From contig JAEMWC010001199.1 in assembly GCA_016490735.1 (NCBI GenBank), positions 164,821 to 228,820 of the forward strand: 64,000 nucleotides of DNA. The letters are read 5' to 3'. Origin of the DNA: Pachyseris speciosa (taxonomy: Eukaryota > Cnidaria > Anthozoa > Scleractinia > Pachyseridae). The notes beneath the pieces were generated by a model. The model worked only from the letters and a program-made list of their open reading frames with translations, did not search any database and had not been told where the DNA came from. A program made the position numbers and the translations under genes. Positions 1 through 11,985 of this stretch are shown in pieces. How positions within the stretch are numbered: position 1 is the first letter of the stretch; each line of letters begins with the position of its first letter.

Positions 1-140
1 TGTGAATTGTCTTAATTTGTTGTGGCGTGTTATTTTATAAGTACTTTGAATGCAAAGTGCCCATCGTTCAGCAACTTTAGGGTGTTTTTTGTGCCAAGAT
101 TTAATTGCAGTGGGTTCTATATCAATTGCTTTTATAAACA
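1..140 (-). pseudogene. LINE ORF2 C-terminal remnant, copy 1
   Basis: Read on the minus strand, this stretch gives an open peptide with a Trp-His-Lys-rich segment followed by KLRQFT. It is the same as the remnants at 11515-11745 and 46010-46465. The longer copies continue into a CxxC-H-C knuckle of the kind found at the C-terminus of L1/Tx1-like ORF2 proteins. The window begins inside this remnant, so its far end is not visible. It is a decayed non-LTR retrotransposon fragment that travels with the edge of repeat R1. Confidence 0.6.
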
Positions 141-170
141 ATTGATAGCGGAACTCCAGCGGCCCGAAGG

Positions 171-2358
171 GCCGCTAAATGGAGCACCACACCTATAGAA
201 ACCCGTCAACTGCTTTTCACATGGTAAAAATGGCTAGCGGCATTGCTCGTGGGCGTGCACGATGACGACGACGACGACGGTGGTGTTGCCCAATAACTAA
301 TAATATCCTAATATATAGATTTAGCCAAGCCTAAAAGCGGAGCTCCATGGTCATTATTTTATTTACTGGTATTGAGCAACTTCGCATGACTTTCCTTGCC
401 CCAATATTTTGTGTTTAGAGCAGTCAACAGGAATTGACCGCGGTTCGAAAACCTCAACACATTAAAACGTTCCAAAACAACACGACGCCTATGTTTGTTC
501 GAAGATTCTTGGAAAGGGTGAAGAAAGTTGACAAGTAAGCTTCTAGTAAGCTAGAAAAATTACTAAGCAATCTTAAATTTGTATATAACGGTCCGTAGAG
601 TATGAACCTGATCGTTTAGAGCAGTCAACAGGAATTGACCGCGATTCACAAACCACAGAATAACAAAACATTACAAGAAAACAAATTCACTGACGATGCG
701 TAGGTTTGTAGGTTTCTTTGGAGAAGGTAGGGAAAATAGACAAGTGACAATTTCGTAGCAAGTTAATAAAAATTGTTAAGCAATTTTGACATAAAAGATT
801 AAATATCGGGGAAAAGAGGAAAAGGAAAACAAACCGATGGTTGGATAGGTAATCGCACTGGGCCGAGAAAAATTAAGAATTGATATTTGTGTTTTCAGAA
901 GTTGCTGAAATTGTCATCTTTGCGCAAAACACAAGTAATACGAAAGCCCCCGCTAAACGATCAAACATTTTCCTGAACATTGTGTTTGACAAACATAACG
1001 TTGGGTGACTAGCCGATAAACAAATTTCCCTGGGCAAGAAACCTCTGCTAGCAGGAAAACAAACAATGTTTGACCAAACACAAGACAAAGCGAGTACACA
1101 GGACACTTTTTGCGTGTTATCGCTGAAATTTTCACGTTCTTCATTTGGTTTGCTTTTTACTGACTGTGCACTTTCTTGGTTGGGTTGGCTAAACGATCAA
1201 ACATTTGTTCGTAGAGCGAAATGTTGGATGAAAATGTTTCATCTGGATCAAACATAGAAAGCCGTTTTAAATTATCTTCAACCACGATGTTGAATGAAGT
1301 GTTTGATCGTTTAGCCTGGGCTTAATGCTTAATTTAACGAGGACTCATTGCGATTACTTGTCAATAAGTTAAGGGCAAAAGTTTTTTAATGCTGTTGAGG
1401 CACCGACATCGAAAAACACTGAAACAGTCAGCCAAGCGGAGTGAAAACACTCGTTCGCTTGCATGAAAACAACAAAACAAAAAAACAATTCAACTACTTC
1501 TCTGCTTGCAAAACGAGTAGAGATGATTGTTATTTATATCCAGTCGAGAGAAAAATACAAATTGCTTTCCTGAACAAAAACAAGAACGATTAAACCATTT
1601 AATGTTAAGCTTCAATTCATTTAATTCAGTCACCTGTGTTGTAGAGGTTGAAAATACGAATCCACTTGAGTTAAAACACGCATCTGGAAAAATAGCAAAC
1701 GGTTGTCCAAAGAAAGAACTTTTTCCACTAACTTTGAGCTACTCGCTCCTCCCATTAATGCCGGTGAACCGTTAACTGACCTTTCTTGGTGAGCTGCGAG
1801 GTGCCGCGGTAAAGTGAAAGTCTTGAATTATTTTGTTTTTCAACCACACAACCCGGGCGTCGATTATGCAAGTCGATCCAAGTATTAAGTGTTTCATGAG
1901 GCAAATCTTTTGCTATCCCCTTTGTCACTTGAAAATTCACCTTCCGGAGTATCTGTTAATTAGTTCTTGATTTTTATGCCTTTTACGCGAATTAAAAGAC
2001 AAACTCCAAAGAAGATGAAGTCGCTTTGGTCAAAATGAAGAAACCAACTGAATGTGAAAATATGAGCCGCCGAAGGCGCGCGGAAAATTAAGCCTCGTTT
2101 TGGTTTGGGTGCCTCGTTTTGGTTAAATTAACCAGGCTTGAGCCTGCGATCTAATCGAAAAGTAGTACGTGGTCAGTGGTCAACTTCAAAAAAACAGCTG
2201 ACCTTTATGACCTCTAAACTTGAGCCCGCGATATGGCCACGTGATACTGGTCAGCGGAAACCTTGTTTTGACACCTGTCAATTGGCCATGACACGGACGT
2301 CCTATATCAAAACTAGCTGGGTCAGGTGGAGTATGGCCGCCATGTTGGATTATTATGG

Positions 2359-2390
<32 letters not shown>

Positions 2391-2440
2391 CTCCACCGTC
2401 GTCGTCGTGCGCGCCCACGAGCAATACCGCTAGCCGCTTT
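171..2440 (-). repeat. R1 repeat, copy 1, inverted arm
   Basis: This stretch is an imperfect reverse-complement copy of the R1 sequence that runs forward at about 2460-4270. Recognisable mirrored landmarks are the GAGCAGTCAACAGGAATTGA block near 410 and 617, the GTGAAAACACTCGTTCGCTTG block near 1440, and the CCGCCATGTTGG block near 2337. Short open frames here (for example near 1066, 1527 and 1755) are not supported by any recognised domain. No gene is seen. A stretch at about 170-310 also carries a forward R1 start with the AAACCCGTCAACTGCTTTT and GACGACGACGACGACGG blocks. Confidence 0.7.
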
Positions 2441-4273
2441 TACTATGAGAAAAGCAGTTGACGGGTTTCTATAGGTATGGTACTCCGCCGGAGCTCCGCT
2501 AATAATAATCCTAATAATCCAACATGGCGGCCATACTCCACCTGGCCCAGCAGCTGACCAGCTCGTTTACAGTGTACACCCAGCGTACATCTTTGATACT
2601 GGACATCCATCTTATAGCCATATGACACCTGTCAAAACAAGGTATCCGCTGACCAATGTCACGCGACAATATCGCGGGCTCAAGTTAAGACCTCATCGAG
2701 GTGAGCTGTTGTTTTGAAGTTTACCGCTCACAAGGTACTTGCTTTCGATTTGATCGCAGGCTCAAGCCAGGTGTGAGACACCCAAATCAAATCGAGGCTT
2801 AACTTTTCGCACGCTTTCTGCGGCTTGTAATTTCACATTCAGTTGGTTTCTTCATTTTGAGCAAAACAACTTCATCTTCGATCGAATGTTGTCTTTGAAT
2901 TCGCGTAAAAAGCCATAAAAATCAAGAACTTGTCAAAGATGCTCCGGAAGGTGAATTTTCAAGTGATGAAAGGAAGAACGAAAGATTTTCCTCAAGAAAA
3001 GCTTCAAACTTGGATCGATTGTGCCGTTGAAAACAGTGTAATTCAACGCTTCAAGAGCTTTCACTTTATCGCGGCATCTTGCATCTCACTAAGAAAGGTC
3101 ACTTAACAGTTCACCTGTGTTAATGGGAGGAACGAGTAACTCAAACTCTGTGGAAGAAGCTCTTTCTTTGGACAAACCGTGTGCTATTTTTGCGGATGCT
3201 TGTTTTTACTTTACTGAAGCTTTCGTATTTTCAAGTGGTAGAAACCTGTACAACACAGCGCAGGACAGTGAGGTAAATTAAATCAATAGAAGCTTAACAT
3301 TATTTTGGTTTAATCGTTGTTACTTTTGTTCAGGAATTAAACTTGTATTTTTCTCTCGAATGGATATAAATAACAATTATCTGTACTCGTTTTGGACGTA
3401 AAGAAGTAGTTGAATTGTTTGTTTGTTTGTTTGTTTGATTTTTTTTTTTTTTGTTACGTTGTTTTCTTTTTCAAGCGAACGAGTGTTTTTACTCGGCTTG
3501 GCTGACTGTTTTTCGACCTTGGTACATCAACAGCGTTAGGAAACTTTTGCCGTTATCTTAATAACACATAATCACAATGCATCCTCGTAAAATTAAGGAT
3601 TAAAGGCGAAATCTCAAGCGCGAGTATAAACAGAAGCCGATCAAATGCATGTGCATGTGCACGTCTCAAAATCTGACATAAAGTTGTCAAAAGGCTGTTA
3701 AAATGTCAAAGACCAGCGCGCTTCACTCGTCATTTGAAAAACGTTTAGAGATCTTCGTCGAAAGCGGCCTGTAAACAATAACATTAAGTTTCGCCGTCTA
3801 TAAACATGTCGTCTTAATTTGTTTGAACCGGTAAGAATCAGCGTTTGGATGGTAAAAGCACGGAAATGGGTTGACTCGCTGGGCTGGCTTTGATAAATTT
3901 TATAGTGGACGGGCCTGCGAGAGAAATGCTGGTGTGGTTTGGCAAGCGCTTTCTTCGTTAACTGGATGACGCTTTGCCGCTGAGAATCATTAATTGAAGA
4001 ATGTTCTTCGGAAGACATGGAAAGCACCAGTAAAACTATCAAAGCTCCCTAGCGTTTTGAGTCAGCCAAGGAAAGATTTTGTGGGAAATGGCGCTATTAT
4101 TCAGCTCTGTCGCGTTCCGAGTGACTGCTGCCTCAGTGATTCCATTTGACTGCTCTAAACGATCAGGTGTGGACCTCTTTTTTGTCTTTTCTACGGACAT
4201 TTATGTCAAAATTGCAAAGTAAATTTTGTTACTTGTCTAATTTCTTCACCTTCTCCAAGAATGTGCGAAGAAA
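2441..4273 (+). repeat. R1 repeat, copy 1, forward arm
   Basis: Forward R1 sequence. It contains the AAACATGGCGGCC-like block near 2520, and the TTTGATACTGGACATCC block near 2590 that is the unoccupied equivalent of the Polinton insertion site. It also contains the CTTTATCGCGGCATC block near 3061 and a poly-T tract near 3437. Closely similar copies lie at 46471-48847 and 55546-58735. No protein domain is recognised. The repeat may itself be a non-autonomous transposon, but no terminal structure is clear. Confidence 0.7.
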
Positions 4274-5669
4274 GAATGATAGACATACAATCTTTTAATA
4301 AAGCACTTAAAACCAGGTGGGTCATTAAATATCTTGACGAGACAAACTTAGGTAAATGGAAACTTTTTTTTGACGACAAGTTAAAAAATTACGGTGGTAC
4401 TGCTGTTTTAAAGGTAACCTTAAAAAAGAAGACTTACCAAAAATTAAAGGATTATCTTATGTCTTTATTAAAGAAAGTTTGCAAATTTGGTCTGAGACCA
4501 GCTATGAAGATAACCTAAATTCTTTTGAACACTTCCACTCAATGAGCTTGTGGCATAATTCTCTAATAAGAATTGAAAACAGGCCAGTGTACTATAAAGA
4601 ATGGTTTGTTAAAGGTATTTCAAAGGTTTCACATCTAATGAAGGATGGAAACACTGTCCTTTCTTTTTATGAATTCACTGAACGATACAATATTAAAACA
4701 AACCTTCTCAGTTTCAATGGTTTGATTTCTTCTTTAAAATCTCTCAGGGAGAGATGTAAAGTTAGTATGCATATAAGGGACATTAATTATCAAAGCTTCG
4801 TGGGAACTTTATTAAAAGCCAAAAAGCCTAATATTATAGCATACAAAAAAATGATTACTGTGAAACAACAACGCCCAGCTCAAAGTCAAGAAAAATGGGT
4901 GCTGGACTGCCATCTGAAAACTCGTGAAGACGTTGATTGGAAATTTGTTTACCAAGCCCCATTCAAATACATTAAATCAACCAAAATAATCACCTTCCAG
5001 TTTAAACTTTTTCATCGAAGGTTAGCTACAAATGATTTTCTTAAGAAAATAGGACTCAAGCAAAGCGATATTTGTACCTTTTGTGAACTTGAAATTGAGA
5101 GTTTAATTCATTTATTTTGGTCCTGCAGTGTAACCTCCTCTTTTTGGAGAGATTTTCAAGGCTGGATTACAGATAACCTTGACAACACAACGATTTTAGA
5201 GAATATTAACCTTGACGTAACAATTGCTTTAGGCCTAAGGCCGAATCTTTTTCACAAACAAATATACCTCTACTTCCTACTTGCCAGATATTTTATATGG
5301 ATCTGTAAGACACAAGGTAAAGCTCCTAAGCTTGGAAATTTCCTTAGCTTTTCGACACTCTTCACTTAGTTTGGTCCCCCTATGTCACGCACCATTATCA
5401 ACTAGAAAGCAGTGTAATCTTCTTCTTAGTTCCTTTTTTTTCGTATTGGTATGTCTGGCCTGTCTTTCTGTTTTTATGTATGTACATATTCATGTATTGT
5501 TTTGTATGAATTTAAATAAAGATGTTTTCGTTTAGACAAGTAGCATTAGTGCTGTAAGATCCATGGCTGTATTAATTTACTTTTTTTAAGTAGCGTTTCT
5601 ACTGTAATGTCTACATCTAATGTGATATTGTAATAAAGGTTTGTATATTAAAATAAAAAATAAAAAAAG
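4274..5669 (+). mobile_element. 5'-truncated LINE inserted in R1
   Basis: Comparison with the uninterrupted R1 copy at about 48375-48490 shows foreign sequence here between the CGAAGAAA and ACCCTTTATT blocks of R1. About 100 bp of R1 is missing at the site. The insert holds the last part of a LINE ORF2 (about 4285-5369), a 3' untranslated region, and an A-rich end (AAATAAAAAATAAAAAAA) at 5651-5668, as expected for target-primed reverse transcription. The 5' portion of the element is absent. Confidence 0.7.
4285..5369 (+). pseudogene. LINE ORF2 C-terminal region (frameshifted)
   Basis: The frame open from 4261 (85 residues) and the frame open to 5369 (296 residues from 4479) read through the same LINE protein in sequence, so a frameshift lies near 4450. 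The downstream part has the features of the region after the reverse transcriptase domain: WHNSLIRIENRPV, the FQFKLFHRRLATNDFL block, then a CTFC-x8-H-x4-C knuckle (about residues 198-215) typical of zf-RVT. The endonuclease and reverse transcriptase domains are missing, so this fragment is inactive. It resembles the C-terminal part of the full-length LINE at 32.2-37.6 kb in layout but is clearly a different element. Confidence 0.7.
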
Positions 5670-6066
5670 TATCTATCTACCCTTTATTCTCTTTTCTACG
5701 GGCATTTATGTCAAAATAAATACCGATTTTTCTAGATCAGTTAATCCGTACAAGCTATTTTATTTCAAGCTAGTCTTGTTTAATTTCTCCACCTTCTCTT
5801 TCCTCGAGCAAACACTCGCATCGTACTTTGTTCCCTTGTTGTTTTTTTTATCCGCTTTAAATTCCGTTAAGCTTTAGCCTGAAAGTAGTTAGGACTCACA
5901 AATGTCTGTCCTTTTTTTACAAACGTTTGCTATCGAAAACTCTTCGTTTTCCCTGCTGCTCAATTGTGGTGAAAACAAATTAATCTGGCCCAAATAAAGC
6001 CATGCGAAGATGCTCGGTGAGAGTGTGCAGCTCCGATTCTAGGCTTGGCCTGGCTAAATATATATA
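5670..6066 (+). repeat. R1 repeat, copy 1, distal part
   Basis: R1 resumes after the LINE fragment, with the TTTTCTACGGGCATTTATGT block near 5692. It ends at GTGTGCAGCTCCGATTCTAGG followed by GGCCTGGCTAAATATATATA, where R2 begins. The same junction occurs at about 58690-58740 and is the unoccupied version of the Ngaro insertion site. Confidence 0.65.
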
Positions 6067-8224
6067 TGGCTTTCAGGTTTTCTTTTTATAATCGCTACAT
6101 ACCAGACTGGAATGGTGTTCCATCGAACATCATGCATGCACCCTTTTAAAGCAGTTTTAAGTCCTATCTATTACATTATTTGTGTCACTTTTTAATCATA
6201 TGTAGCTTGTGCGTGACAAGAATGTAATTTAATTAGGCTAGCTTTGGATTGTATTTCAATTTTACTTCTTTATTTTTACTGTCAATCCCAAAGCAGGGGT
6301 GACTTATAAGAGACAAGTATTCAATTTAATTCGATTAGGTTAGCTTTGGGCCACGTTTAAATTTTACCTCTTAGTTTTTAGAATGTGTAATATTAGATAA
6401 CATTATTTGTATGGGAATTTACCTTCTCCCAATTATTCTCCTGTCATGCACTTTTTTTTGTATCAACTTAGATGTATTCGCATGACAAAGTGTTATTAAC
6501 TTAACTTAAAACTTAAAATTAAACTTAAAGTAAGCTCTTTCTCATCAATGTAAACATCCTTCGGACTTTCTTCTCATGTATGCAGTCTTTCAACTAATTT
6601 TATTCATAGCTGGTCACACCAATCTTGTGGTATGTTTGGATGACATTTGCACTAATGTTTAATGGGATTTTTGATGTTTGATGAAGTATGTTGTGCAATT
6701 TTAAATGTACATGGAGAAATGTGAGACTAGTCCTTACCTTTCTTGCAAAATAGAAAATCAAGTAAAGATGGCTAACACGGATTTCCAGCACTTTTGCTTT
6801 GGTGAATCATTACCTTAAATCCTCATACTACATTGTTAATTACCTTGATAGTGACATCAAGCAAATGCCCAATATTTTATTATCAAGTTGCTTACTCTTG
6901 CAGTTGGCTGGCCAGAAGAGCAGCTTATTTCTTTTTGAAAACACTGTAGGTGCATTGATTGATGAGCTTAATGTTAGCAAGCAGTTTTTTGCGATAGTAA
7001 GGTCAAGAAGTAGCTGATCAAAAGAAATATCTTGGTCTTAATGCATATCATCTAAATAATTTTTATTGATTTCCATGAATCTTTTTTTCACAATTTTTTT
7101 TCAGGCATACATATATCCAGAGGATACACAATTTCTGATTTCCAACTGTCTCATGGGAGGCTTTGGATAACTGAAATTGCATTCATTATGAAGTGATGAT
7201 CTGAATCACTATATATCTGATGTCGGATACTGATTCAAAATAGCATTCACCAGGCTTCTCCACCAATTTCTAGTGGCTCTAAACCATACCAAAGTTGCCT
7301 ACAGTTGAACGGGGAAACAGACCTGTCCTTAGGTATAGCTCTAAGATGCTAAGAAATGTTATGTTTTAAAAATTTATAGATGCAAACTAGCGTTGCAGGT
7401 TCTTTTTTACACAAAGTATTAAACGAAGATTATTTTTTCAAAGAATCCACCTCAATATTTTATTTTGCTTTTTCACAAGTGCAAACTCAATTTGCTATGG
7501 AATATTTATTACCGTACTCAATAGAACGCTTGTTTTTAGGAGGGGTGGGGGTCCAAATCCGTAAAAGAGGGTTCATATTTTCTAGCAGTTCTGGACTAGG
7601 GGTCCAAACTTGATCTACAAGCAGGTCTGAACTGGAGGGTGCAAATCTGCGGGTGGTCCAAATCCACTGTGCTACTGGCTCAGATCACCTTTCCATACTA
7701 TTTTTTACAGCATTGGGTCTGTAGCTTGAGTGACGTCAGATGGGTTATATGACAAGTAGACTATATGTAAATGCAAGTAGAAAAAGAATGCTTTGGGGGC
7801 TCAGCTTTTAGGCTTGGCTTAATATATATATTGCTTACATTGCATTTCCCTAAGGTCAAAAGTAATGTCTTTAGAGAGTTTGTAATCAAAGTTCCTGTGG
7901 ATCGAACGTAGCTGCTGAAAATCCTTATTTATTGAGGTCTGGTTTTTGAGCCACGCAGCAATTGCCCAGGTGATTTGGAAATATTGCAGGAAATTAACAT
8001 TTATGTTGTATTTTTTTTCCTGAATTCTTGTAACGAAAGAAAGTTACCCTGACTTCTGAGCAAATCCTGTACGAAAATAATGTATTTTTCTATCCATGTC
8101 TTCCAAAAAACTGATTTCTTCTCAATCAATATCTCTTTATTGTTCTATGATTTAATTTGATTTGATTTGAGATTTGTAATTAGTAGGCGAAGAGCCACTT
8201 TGTGGAAGTACTACTAATAAATCG

Positions 8225-8226
<2 letters not shown>

Positions 8227-8263
<37 letters not shown>
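8227..8263. repeat. TTA microsatellite
   Basis: About twelve tandem TTA units inside R2 copy A. The same position in copy B (38934-38955) has a much shorter tract, so the array differs between copies. Confidence 0.9.
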
Positions 8264-8265
<2 letters not shown>

Positions 8266-8356
8266 AATGATTTCACGAGTCAGAGGAGCCTCGTAGTTGC
8301 TGCATAAATCTTGGAAATTTTCAAGGAGTTCATAGTAAAAAAAAAGGGGAAACTGG

Positions 8357-8653
8357 TTAGCCAAGATTTTGACACTGAAGTTTGCAATTTAACAGAAACA
8401 AAACTCCACCATGTTTTTCAAAACAGTGGTTAGGGATTGCCTTCCAGATATCATTGGTATCGCTTAACAGTCTGCCTATGCAACTAAGGCGTAGTACTTT
8501 AACAGCAGTTCTGTAGCATGGAAAACCAAGGCTACCTTTGGAGAGAGGGCGTACTAGGACTTGTCTTTTGATCTTATCTCTCTTATGCTTCCATAGGAAG
8601 GCAAACAGTTTACTTTGAGTTTGTTGAATTACTGATTCTGGCACTGGTAGCAT
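8357..8653 (-). pseudogene. LINE ORF2 fragment inside R2
   Basis: A 98-residue open frame with the segment FLWKHKRDKIKRQVL followed by GSLGFP. This matches the layout of the region after the reverse transcriptase domain in L1/Tx1-like ORF2 proteins, where a framework Trp-Lys motif precedes a Gly-Gly/Leu-x-x-P turn. There is no catalytic domain and no upstream continuation. The same fragment lies at 39050-39346 and, with added damage, at about 62570-62872. It was therefore part of R2 before R2 multiplied. Confidence 0.65.
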
Positions 8654-8820
8654 AGAAGCCGTGTATATAAGCTGAGATAAGCCTAAAGACTATGCCAATA
8701 ACGTTGTTCCAAAACGTGTCAGGTCACGCGACAGGCCTATATTGAGCTTTCTTTGTGCTCATTCACAGGAAGGGCAGACACTCTTCCGGCTTATGTGAAA
8801 TACAGCAACGAAAAAAATAC

Positions 8821-8980
8821 GGAAACGAAAAACGAAAATCGAAGTTCAAATTCCATTTTCAATGTCTTAAGAAAACGAAATACGAAAATCGAAGTTCAAA
8901 TTAAGTTTTTCAATGTGTTAGGAAAACGGAAAACGAAAATGGAAGTTCGGATTCCGTTTTCCTACGTCCTAGGAAAACAA
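8821..8980 (+). repeat. Minisatellite, about 53-bp unit, 3 copies
   Basis: Three tandem units, each with GAAAACGAAAA..CGAAGTTC followed by an ATTCCGTTTTC-like half, so each unit is partly self-complementary. The equivalent array in R2 copy B has four units (39514-39722), and the last R2 copy has three (about 63017-63178). Confidence 0.75.
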
Positions 8981-9757
8981 TTGGCGCTAAGATACACGCA
9001 TTGGGAAGCATACAGGAACTGAGAAATTCAGTACTAAATAGAAACTCTACAACACAAGAGGCCTTCCACTTCCCTTGACATTTCTGGAGCTGCTATCTTG
9101 TGATAACACTTGCGTTTAGCCTTCTTTTAATTTCCTCTGGCCTTCCTTTGCATCAACGTACAAGTCATTGTTGTGAGTATTTTTAATTGTGATTATTTTT
9201 CACATGTAGTTTTTACATGTAGTTTTACGGGACTATAATTCATTTTACAACCAACGTGTAACTTTAAATTAGAGAAAGCTAAATCGGGTTTGCCAAGTAT
9301 GTCCCGAAATTTCTAAAAACCAGCATTTTGCAATTCCTGGAGCGTCTTCACGATATCGCTGTTCAGTGTCGCTTTGGAGGAAATGATTACTAATCAAGAA
9401 ATACACTTACAGCCGCTGCAGCTCTTTATTATGATCAAAGACACCTTTCGGCAGTTTCTTCAGTTGGTTTCCATTCAGGTACCTGCAGACGAATAATCAT
9501 AATAATCATAACCTGGTATTGACTAAATGTTTACTTTCTCTTTTGATGCTATAGAAACTTGTTCCCCAGGTACTTTTTGAATGACTTTGCATTCTAAGCA
9601 GAGTCAAATAACCACAGTACTCGTTCCGGATAGATAACCAAACAACGCATGTACTGACATGATACAAGGTATATGAGCTTGAATTGTAATGTTCGGTTTT
9701 CTGAAGCTGTTACTTTTCTCTAGTTCACGGTATCCAACTATTCAAGTTCTCTAATTA

Positions 9758-9941
9758 ACAAATAGATTCCATGTTGCCATGCGTCTGTTCAGTAATAGAT
9801 CACGGATGACATCAAATGTGGTAAAAACAAAGAAGTGGCACACGAGCCGCAGGCGAGTGTGTCACTGATGTTTTTACCACATTTTGACGTCTTCCGTGAT
9901 CTACTACTGAACAGACGCACGGCAACATGGAATCTATTTGT
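9758..9941. repeat. Foldback (palindromic) element in R2 copy A
   Basis: Two arms of about 70-75 bp, starting ACAAATAGATTCCATGTTGCC and ending GGCAACATGGAATCTATTTGT, enclose a short centre, GTGGCACACGAGCCGCAGGC. The arms differ at several bases. The same structure occurs at 40503-40685. It looks like a small foldback or MITE-type insertion fixed in R2 before duplication. Confidence 0.75.
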
Positions 9942-11514
9942 TTTATATAATAAAGAAACAAAATGCAAGCGAAAAACTTGTTTATTTTCATATTTCTGGA
10001 AAAAAATGGGTCGTGATGACGTAATCTGTGCATCTGTCCTCTAATAGATCATAGCTAAGAACCAATCACAGCGCGCGAACTATTCACCTTATTATATAAT
10101 TCTGCATAATTTTAATAAGATAGGTATACTCTGACCATTAACGTTCTTTTTCAAAATTGATTTTCTGTATGATGTAAAATGACACAGAAATAACAACGAG
10201 TTGTTAGTTCATAATGGGCATTAACATCAAACCTCTGAAGCAGTTTGGCCTGAAATGGACATGTACAGGATATAATGCTCATTTGCAGCCAGGCCAAATG
10301 CCGTATCTATTGCCTTCTGGACGTTATCACACAGGATTCTGGCAGTTGTACATGGTCGTAAACTCGTGGGTTCTACTCAGTTCAGAAGGGGAGTATGATT
10401 ATTTTTCCTTTTTTATTTCTTTTTTAGAGTGAACCTTTCATATGACAATCCCAATTACTTTTGTCTTTCAAAAGCATAAATAAAGTGTTAGCCCCTCTGA
10501 ATCAGGCCAGAAGATTCCATGGTTTGTAAGCTTTGAAGATAGAAAAGTTTCCATGACATCGCTCAATCAAAGCAGTAGCCTGAACTAACATGGCAATAAT
10601 GCCATTTATGCCGATACATTGTTGCGTTCCGAATACAGAAGCTCTGCGTGGCGTCGAACTAGTTTGCTGGAGATCATATGGTATGATCGTAACGAATATC
10701 GACTCATGAATTGGCATTTTTGGCCACTCCCATAAAGTGGCGGTTTTAACGATATCAAATAAAAGTGTAGAAGTTGACACTGTTATGTCAAGTGAATAAA
10801 ATATGATGTTCAGCACAGGTGGGGCAAAAAAGGCACCTACTGAAAAACAGCTGTAGTATGAAAAATTTTAATGCAATAGATGGTTTTGTATAAGGAGAGG
10901 AGGGCGGAAGAGTATAAAGGAGATTTCTATCGACATAATAACATCATGCCTTAACATGATGTTTGGTTATTTAAGTAAAGTGTCATGTTTGCTGATTTTT
11001 GGTCAATGACCTTGTGCAAATGCGAAACCCTCCTTGAATTTTTTATGTAGCGTATTTGTTGCTTTACCGGGGAGACATTTACCAAAAACAGAAAACGAAA
11101 ACCAAGTAATTTTTGTTGACACTATTCTAAATATTTCATTGGCATCATACTCAATCAGTTAGCTAAAAATATTCTAACATTTCATTCCAAGGAAAACAAA
11201 TCCCCAGTTAGGAAGCATGATCCTTACAGGGAATTGAGTCCGGCGTTATTACGAAAAACTCCACCTGCCGGTAAGTCCTTCAAGCTAGTGTCGAAACGTT
11301 GTCGGTTTTTTAAGCCGTTTAAAATTTTTAGGATGATTTCAAAGTAATAGTTTTTCGCATTTTTTTAAATAGTGAAATTTATTCCAAAGTCACTTCTTCT
11401 TCGTATACTTTCTCTATTGGATGATTTACTGGATTACTGGTTAAAGTAATCACATGGAAATTGCACACTCTTAAATGACTTTCTCAGCCTAAGGAAGTTT
11501 AGTATTCACAGTAG

Positions 11515-11745
11515 AATAGAATCGATCTTGTCGCACATAGAACACTTCTCACAATTTGTTAGTCCGTAGTATTTTAGTTCCTTATTAGTGACTAGAATTC
11601 TGTGAATTGTCTTAATTTGTTGTGGCGTGTTATTTTATAAGTGCTTTGAATGCAAAGTGCCCATTGTTCATCAACTTTAGGGTGTTTTTTGTGCCAAGAT
11701 TTAATTGCAGTGGGTTCTATATCAATTGCTTCTATAAACAATTGA
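11515..11745 (-). pseudogene. LINE ORF2 C-terminal remnant, copy 2
   Basis: On the minus strand this gives the same peptide as copies 1 and 3, including the start of a Cys-rich knuckle near 11530-11560. It lies exactly between the end of R2 copy A and the start of R1 copy 2, as it does before R1 at window positions 1-140 and 46010-46465. Confidence 0.6.
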
Positions 11746-11795
11746 TAGCGGAACTCCGGCGGCCCGAAGGGCCGCTAAGCTTAGCACTACACCTC

Positions 11796-11826
<31 letters not shown>

Positions 11827-11985
11827 AAAATGGCTAGCGGCATTGCTCCTGGGCGTGCACGAGGACGACGACGACGACGACGACGGTGGTGTTGCCCAAT
11901 AACTAATAATATCCTAATAATAATCCAAAAGCAGCTGACCAGCTCGTTTACAGTGTACACCCAGCGTACATCTTTGATACTGGAC
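11746..11985 (+). repeat. R1 repeat, copy 2, part left of the Polinton
   Basis: Begins with CGGAACTCCGGCGGCCCGAAG and includes a GAC trinucleotide tract at about 11861-11884. It is cut at the Polinton insertion after TTTGATACTGGAC, and the remainder continues at 30755. A long arginine-rich open frame on either strand here is a by-product of the GAC tract. Confidence 0.8.
11980..11985. repeat. Target-site duplication, left (CTGGAC)
   Basis: CTGGAC directly precedes the left inverted repeat and is repeated at 30755-30760 directly after the right one. Unoccupied R1 copies in this window have a single CTGGAC (or CTTGAC) at this place. Six base pairs is the size known for Polinton integration. 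Confidence 0.93.

Larger units (their letters stand above)
6067..11514 (+). repeat. R2 repeat, copy A (about 5.4 kb)
   Basis: Long repeat starting after a short TA tract with CTTTTCTTTTTATAATCGCT-like sequence and ending near ATTCACAGTAGAATAG. By eye it is nearly identical to copy B (30914-42261 minus its LINE) and more diverged from the copy at 58736-64000. It includes a LINE remnant, a minisatellite and a foldback, listed separately. Open frames such as 7380-7613 recur in every copy with changes and have no recognised domain. Apart from those nested pieces I see no gene. Confidence 0.75.

Noticed and set aside
873..1260. Overlapping open frames on both strands in the first 1.3 kb
   Set aside because: They lie in the inverted R1 arm, have no recognised domain, and have no counterpart frame in other R1 copies.
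7380..7613. Possible gene in R2, repeated at 38076-38327
   Set aside because: It changes length and frame between R2 copies and has no domain; it behaves as non-coding repeat sequence.
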